From: Halobacteriales archaeon YIM A00010
GTDB lineage: Archaea; Halobacteriota; Halobacteria; Halobacteriales; Haloarculaceae
Direction: 5' to 3'
DNA: 64,000 nucleotides
Assembly (NCBI GenBank): GCA_025041175.1
Contig: JAKCFJ010000001.1
Span: 806,001-870,000 of the forward strand
The translations under genes were made by a program, and so were the position numbers. Under the pieces are notes generated by a model, which worked only from the letters and a program-made list of their open reading frames with translations, made no database searches and had not been told where the DNA came from. Position 1 is the first letter of the stretch. The number at the start of each line of letters is the position of its first letter. Below are positions 61,194 to 64,000 of this stretch, one piece after another.

Positions 61194-61399
61194 AGGACTG
61201 TTGTGATTCCGTACCGCTGTAGCGAAACAGAACGGTTCGTGAACCCCCAGAGCAGTTGTCATACTGTCGGACAGAGGTGGTTGACTATCGAATGCTGGTG
61301 AGCCGCCAGACAGCAACTGGATAGTCCGTCGCACTGCTTACGCGGCTCTGTCCGACAGTATCAGTCAACGTCCGTGCCGAAAATACTCACAACAGTCCC
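61194..61399 (+). repeat. Composite repeat: outer arms with a type-1 core
   Basis: Left arm (61194-61260) AGGACTGTTGTGATTCCGTACCGC and right arm (61362-61399) ending CACAACAGTCCC match those at 22905-23115 with few changes. The core (61261-61361) is the type-1 element, unlike the other copy. It ends three bases before the NUDIX stop codon. Confidence 0.82.
61261..61361 (+). repeat. Type-1 inverted-repeat element (copy 7, 101 bp)
   Basis: Perfect 16-bp ends ATACTGTCGGACAGAG/CTCTGTCCGACAGTAT; core GCTGGTGAGCCGCCAGACAGCA. It is nested inside a larger repeat at the same position as the type-2 copy at 22972. Confidence 0.9.
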
Positions 61400-61401
61400 T
61401 A

Positions 61402-61956
61402 TCAGAGCGCTCGTGTTCGCCACGCGAGCAGATCCTCCCGATCGCGGGTGTCTTCGGGGAGTTCGGTGAACCACTGCGCCCGGCTGATCTCTCCGTCCGG
61501 ATCGCAGATGTCGGTTTCGAACGTGTTTGCCCGGGCGGCGAACACCGGCATAACGCCCCACGTCTGGTAGCGTCCGTGAGACACCTCTACCCGCGTGAGC
61601 ATGGCCAGCCCGTCGTACGTCACGTCGATTCCCGCCTCCTCTTCGAGTTCGCGCTGCGCGGCGTCGTGAAACGACTCCCCCCTGTCGAGTTGACCACCGG
61701 GAAGAACCCACATATCGACGCCCTCGTGGCGGACGAGAAGGAGCGCGCCGGTCGATCGGTGGACGATCGTGTGGGTGCCGTAGGGGGCCCCAGATCCGGA
61801 GATTCGCTCTGCGAGAGTGCGAAACCGCGATCGACTGACTGATTTGGTTCGGGTGTACTCGAGCGGCTCGCCGTAGCGTTCTATCAGGTGGTGATACGCC
61901 TTCTCAGCGCACCGGGCGGCCTGGTCGGCGAGAAACCAGAGATCGTTGATCGTCAT
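61402..61956 (-). CDS. NUDIX hydrolase
   Basis: 184 residues. The NUDIX box is GGQLDRGESFHDAAQRELEEEAGI (about 91-114), with the expected Gly, Glu and REXXEE-like residues. Upstream, THTIVHRSTGALLLVRHEGVDMWVLPGG is typical. It would hydrolyse a nucleoside diphosphate linked to another moiety; the substrate is unknown. The N-terminal 60 residues form a helical extension of the haloarchaeal type. ATG 61956. Confidence 0.9.
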   Translation of the reverse strand: MTINDLWFLADQAARCAEKAYHHLIERYGEPLEYTRTKSVSRSRFRTLAERISGSGAPYGTHTIVHRSTGALLLVRHEGVDMWVLPGGQLDRGESFHDAAQRELEEEAGIDVTYDGLAMLTRVEVSHGRYQTWGVMPVFAARANTFETDICDPDGEISRAQWFTELPEDTRDREDLLAWRTRAL

Positions 61957-62115
61957 TTTTGTCGGTCGCTAGGTCGCGGCCATTGAGGAGTGTACCGCAT
62001 CCCGACCAATAAACTTCACCGACAAAGATGACTGTGACGTGACGAATGCACGCTCGTGAAATGGCAATCCACTTAGTCGGGCACGCTCTCGTCTGGATAT
62101 GGGTGGGTAGTACGC

Positions 62116-63450
62116 ATGCGCGTGATCATCATCGGGGCGGGACAGGTCGGGTCCTCGATCGCGGCGAGCCTCGCCGATGCCCACGAGGTCATCGTCGTCG
62201 ATACGGACCGTGAGCGGGTCGATTCGCTCACCTACTCGCTCGACGTGCTCGCCATCGAGGGGGACGGTACGTCGCTCTCGACGCTCCGAGAGGCCGATAT
62301 CGAGACCGCAGACCTGTTCATTGCCAGCACTGACAACGACGAGACGAACATCGTGGCCTGTGCGACGGCGACGGCTGTGAGTGATCAGTTCACCATTGCT
62401 CGAGTGAAACAAACGAACTACCTCGAAACGTGGAACCACACCGGCGGTGCGTTCGGCGTCGATTTTATGGTGTGTACCAACCTCCTGACTGCCGAGACGG
62501 TCGTTCGCATCATTGGACTACCAGCCGCCCAGGATGTCGATGTCTTCGCCGACGGGCGGATATTCATGGCCGAGTTTCGCGTTCCGAACGGCAGCCCTGT
62601 TGCCGGCCAAACCGTGGCATCGGCCGATAATTTCGTTGAGTTAACGTTTGCTGCCATTCTCCGCGATGGGTCCATCATCATTCCCGAGGGGGAGACGGTC
62701 ATCGAGGCGGAGGACGATCTAGTCGTGATCGGAAGCTCCGAGAGCACACACGCGTTCGCCGGTGATCTCGCGCCCGGTCACACCGGGGATCGACAGGACA
62801 TCGTCATCGTGGGGGGGAGCCAAATGGGGGTCCAAACCGCGCGGTTGCTCGAAGACCGCGGTCTCCGCCCCAGACTGATCGAACACGACCACGAACGGGC
62901 ACGCGAGTTGGCCGAGGAGCTTGCTGGGACGACGGTGATGGAGAGCGATGCCACCGACCGGGAGTTTCTCGATCGAGAGCACGTCGGCGACGCTGACGTC
63001 GTGATCGCCGCGCTCGACTCCGATGAGAAGAACCTGCTCGCCTCGCTGTTGGCCGAACGGATCGGCGTCGACCGGACGATCGCGGTGGTCGAAACCACCG
63101 AATACACCGGGCTCTTCGAGGCGGTCGGCGTCGGTGCAGCGGTCAATCCACGCGATGCGACCGCCGAGGAGATCATCCGTTTTACCCACGACACTGACAC
63201 CGAGAAGGTGGCGCTCATCGAACACGGCCACGCGGAGGTGCTCGAGATCAAAGTTGACCCCGACAGCATCCTCGAAGGCCGACCGATCAGTGAATCGATG
63301 GCCGATCTCCCGGCCCAGGTTGTCGTCGGAGCGGTCACCCGGAACGGTTCGATCATCACGCCTCGTGGTGACACTGTCCTCGAAACCGGCGACCACGTGG
63401 TGTTGTTCGCCGAAACAGCCGTCATCGACACCGTCGCTCGGCTCGTATGA
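62116..63450 (+). CDS. trkA: Potassium uptake regulatory subunit TrkA
   Basis: 444 residues, tandem TrkA-N/TrkA-C twice. First RCK: MRVIIIGAGQVGSSIAASLADAHEVIVVDTD, with TrkA-C at VPNGSPVAGQTVASADNFVELTFAAILRDG. Second RCK: DIVIVGGSQMGVQTARLLEDRGLRPRLIEHDHERARELA, with TrkA-C at DPDSILEGRPISESMADLP. The domains bind NAD(H) or nucleotides and gate the TrkH channel. The stop overlaps the TrkH ATG by 4 bases (ATGA), so the subunits are co-translated. ATG 62116. Confidence 0.95.
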   Translation: MRVIIIGAGQVGSSIAASLADAHEVIVVDTDRERVDSLTYSLDVLAIEGDGTSLSTLREADIETADLFIASTDNDETNIVACATATAVSDQFTIARVKQTNYLETWNHTGGAFGVDFMVCTNLLTAETVVRIIGLPAAQDVDVFADGRIFMAEFRVPNGSPVAGQTVASADNFVELTFAAILRDGSIIIPEGETVIEAEDDLVVIGSSESTHAFAGDLAPGHTGDRQDIVIVGGSQMGVQTARLLEDRGLRPRLIEHDHERARELAEELAGTTVMESDATDREFLDREHVGDADVVIAALDSDEKNLLASLLAERIGVDRTIAVVETTEYTGLFEAVGVGAAVNPRDATAEEIIRFTHDTDTEKVALIEHGHAEVLEIKVDPDSILEGRPISESMADLPAQVVVGAVTRNGSIITPRGDTVLETGDHVVLFAETAVIDTVARLV

Positions 63451-64000
63451 ACGGGAACTGGCTCTGGGACCGGGATCGGCTCCGCGTCGACTGGCGGGCG
63501 AGCGTCGGTCTCGTCGGGACGGTCGTCAAGTATCTCTCGGGTGCGTTTCTCGTCCCGCTTGCGGTCGCACTGTACTACGGCGAGGACGTACCCACCTTCG
63601 TCGTCTCCGCACTACTCGCCATCGTTGTGGGCGTCGCGCTCGAACGCGTCGATCCCGACCCGGACCTGGGCGCACGCGAAGGATTCTTGATGGTTGCGCT
63701 CACGTGGCTCGTCGTCGCGCTCGTCGGGATGATGCCGTATCTGATCGCGGGGGCTGTCGGCACCGAATCGGCGCTCGCACAGCCCGAAAACGCTCTGTTC
63801 GAGTCGATGAGCGGTTTTACCACCACTGGCGCGACCGTGATGGGGGAAATCTCCTTCGATCGCCACTCCCACGCGCTCTTGCTCTGGCGACAGCTCACCC
63901 AGTGGCTCGGCGGAATGGGGATCATCGTGCTCGCGGTCGCCATCCTCCCCGAACTGTCGGTCGGTGGCGCACAGCTGATGGACGCCGAAGCCCCCGGACC
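63447..64000 (+). CDS. trkH: Potassium channel subunit TrkH, C-terminus outside window
   Basis: The visible 184 residues hold the first helices of TrkH: VSALLAIVVGVALERVDP, FLMVALTWLVVALVGMMPYLIAGAVG, and the first selectivity-filter region SMSGFTTTGATVMGEIS followed by LLWRQLTQWLGGMGIIVLAVAILPELSVGG. It transports potassium together with TrkA, which halophiles need for osmotic balance. It is coupled to trkA by ATGA overlap. The remaining part (usually about 500 residues) lies beyond base 64000. Confidence 0.93.
   Translation, partial: MNGNWLWDRDRLRVDWRASVGLVGTVVKYLSGAFLVPLAVALYYGEDVPTFVVSALLAIVVGVALERVDPDPDLGAREGFLMVALTWLVVALVGMMPYLIAGAVGTESALAQPENALFESMSGFTTTGATVMGEISFDRHSHALLLWRQLTQWLGGMGIIVLAVAILPELSVGGAQLMDAEAPG

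Noticed and set aside
1-64000. CRISPR array or phage-type region
   Set aside because: No regularly spaced direct repeats and no cas, capsid, portal or integrase genes were seen. The repeats found are dispersed inverted-repeat elements.

Overview
The window is chromosomal DNA of a halophilic archaeon (Haloarchaea). The predicted proteins are strongly acidic and the DNA is GC-rich apart from short AT-rich spacers. TATA-type promoters sit about 25 bases before start codons, as in leaderless transcription. Several haloarchaeal families are present (HalOD1, DUF7344-like membrane winged helix, HTH_10, tandem TrkA). The single tRNA gene, tRNA-Glu(CTC), carries an archaeal bulge-helix-bulge intron.

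Layout. Bases 1-22,000 are mostly a surface-polysaccharide/glycoconjugate region: a truncated membrane protein, three alkaline-phosphatase-superfamily (sulfatase-like) enzymes, a Wzx-type flippase, GT4 and GT2 glycosyltransferases, a DUF354 protein, two FemAB/GNAT-like acyltransferases, an alpha/alpha-toroid protein, and a tight minus-strand operon (Gfo/Idh/MocA oxidoreductase, GT2, WecB epimerase, polysaccharide deacetylase). YdjM-like and DUF1616 membrane proteins follow. Bases 22,000-24,300 hold small regulators, a solo IS630-type OrfA and repeats. A 1310-residue Tat-lipoprotein heparinase II/III-like protein spans 24,691-28,623.

Bases 28,900-30,500 encode a TRAM protein and an M24 peptidase. 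Bases 30,700-41,540 form an acyl-CoA catabolic island: SCP2, acyl-CoA dehydrogenase, a zinc-ribbon HTH regulator, acyl-CoA ligase, a carboxyltransferase, a DECR2-like SDR, a BKACE and two crotonases. Next come a frameshifted phosphate permease, an iron-type ABC permease behind a DtxR-like operator, a ZIP-like protein, a membrane acyltransferase, a MATE transporter, a double USP and a nitronate monooxygenase. The 51,000-64,000 segment holds regulators, a sugar-lactone-oxidase/alanine-racemase-fold pair, an aldo/keto reductase, a Cdc48-type AAA ATPase, tRNA-Glu, small proteins, a HAD phosphatase, a NUDIX hydrolase and the TrkA/TrkH potassium system (TrkH cut by the window end).

The most unusual feature is a family of about 100-bp non-coding inverted-repeat elements (ends ATACTGTCGG...CCGACAGTAT). 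Ten copies fall into two core types, and there is one 15-bp remnant. Two copies lie at the same point inside a larger repeat, yet have different cores. Four copies abut genes so exactly that the terminal A completes the TGA stop codon. No CRISPR array, rRNA or complete insertion sequence was seen.
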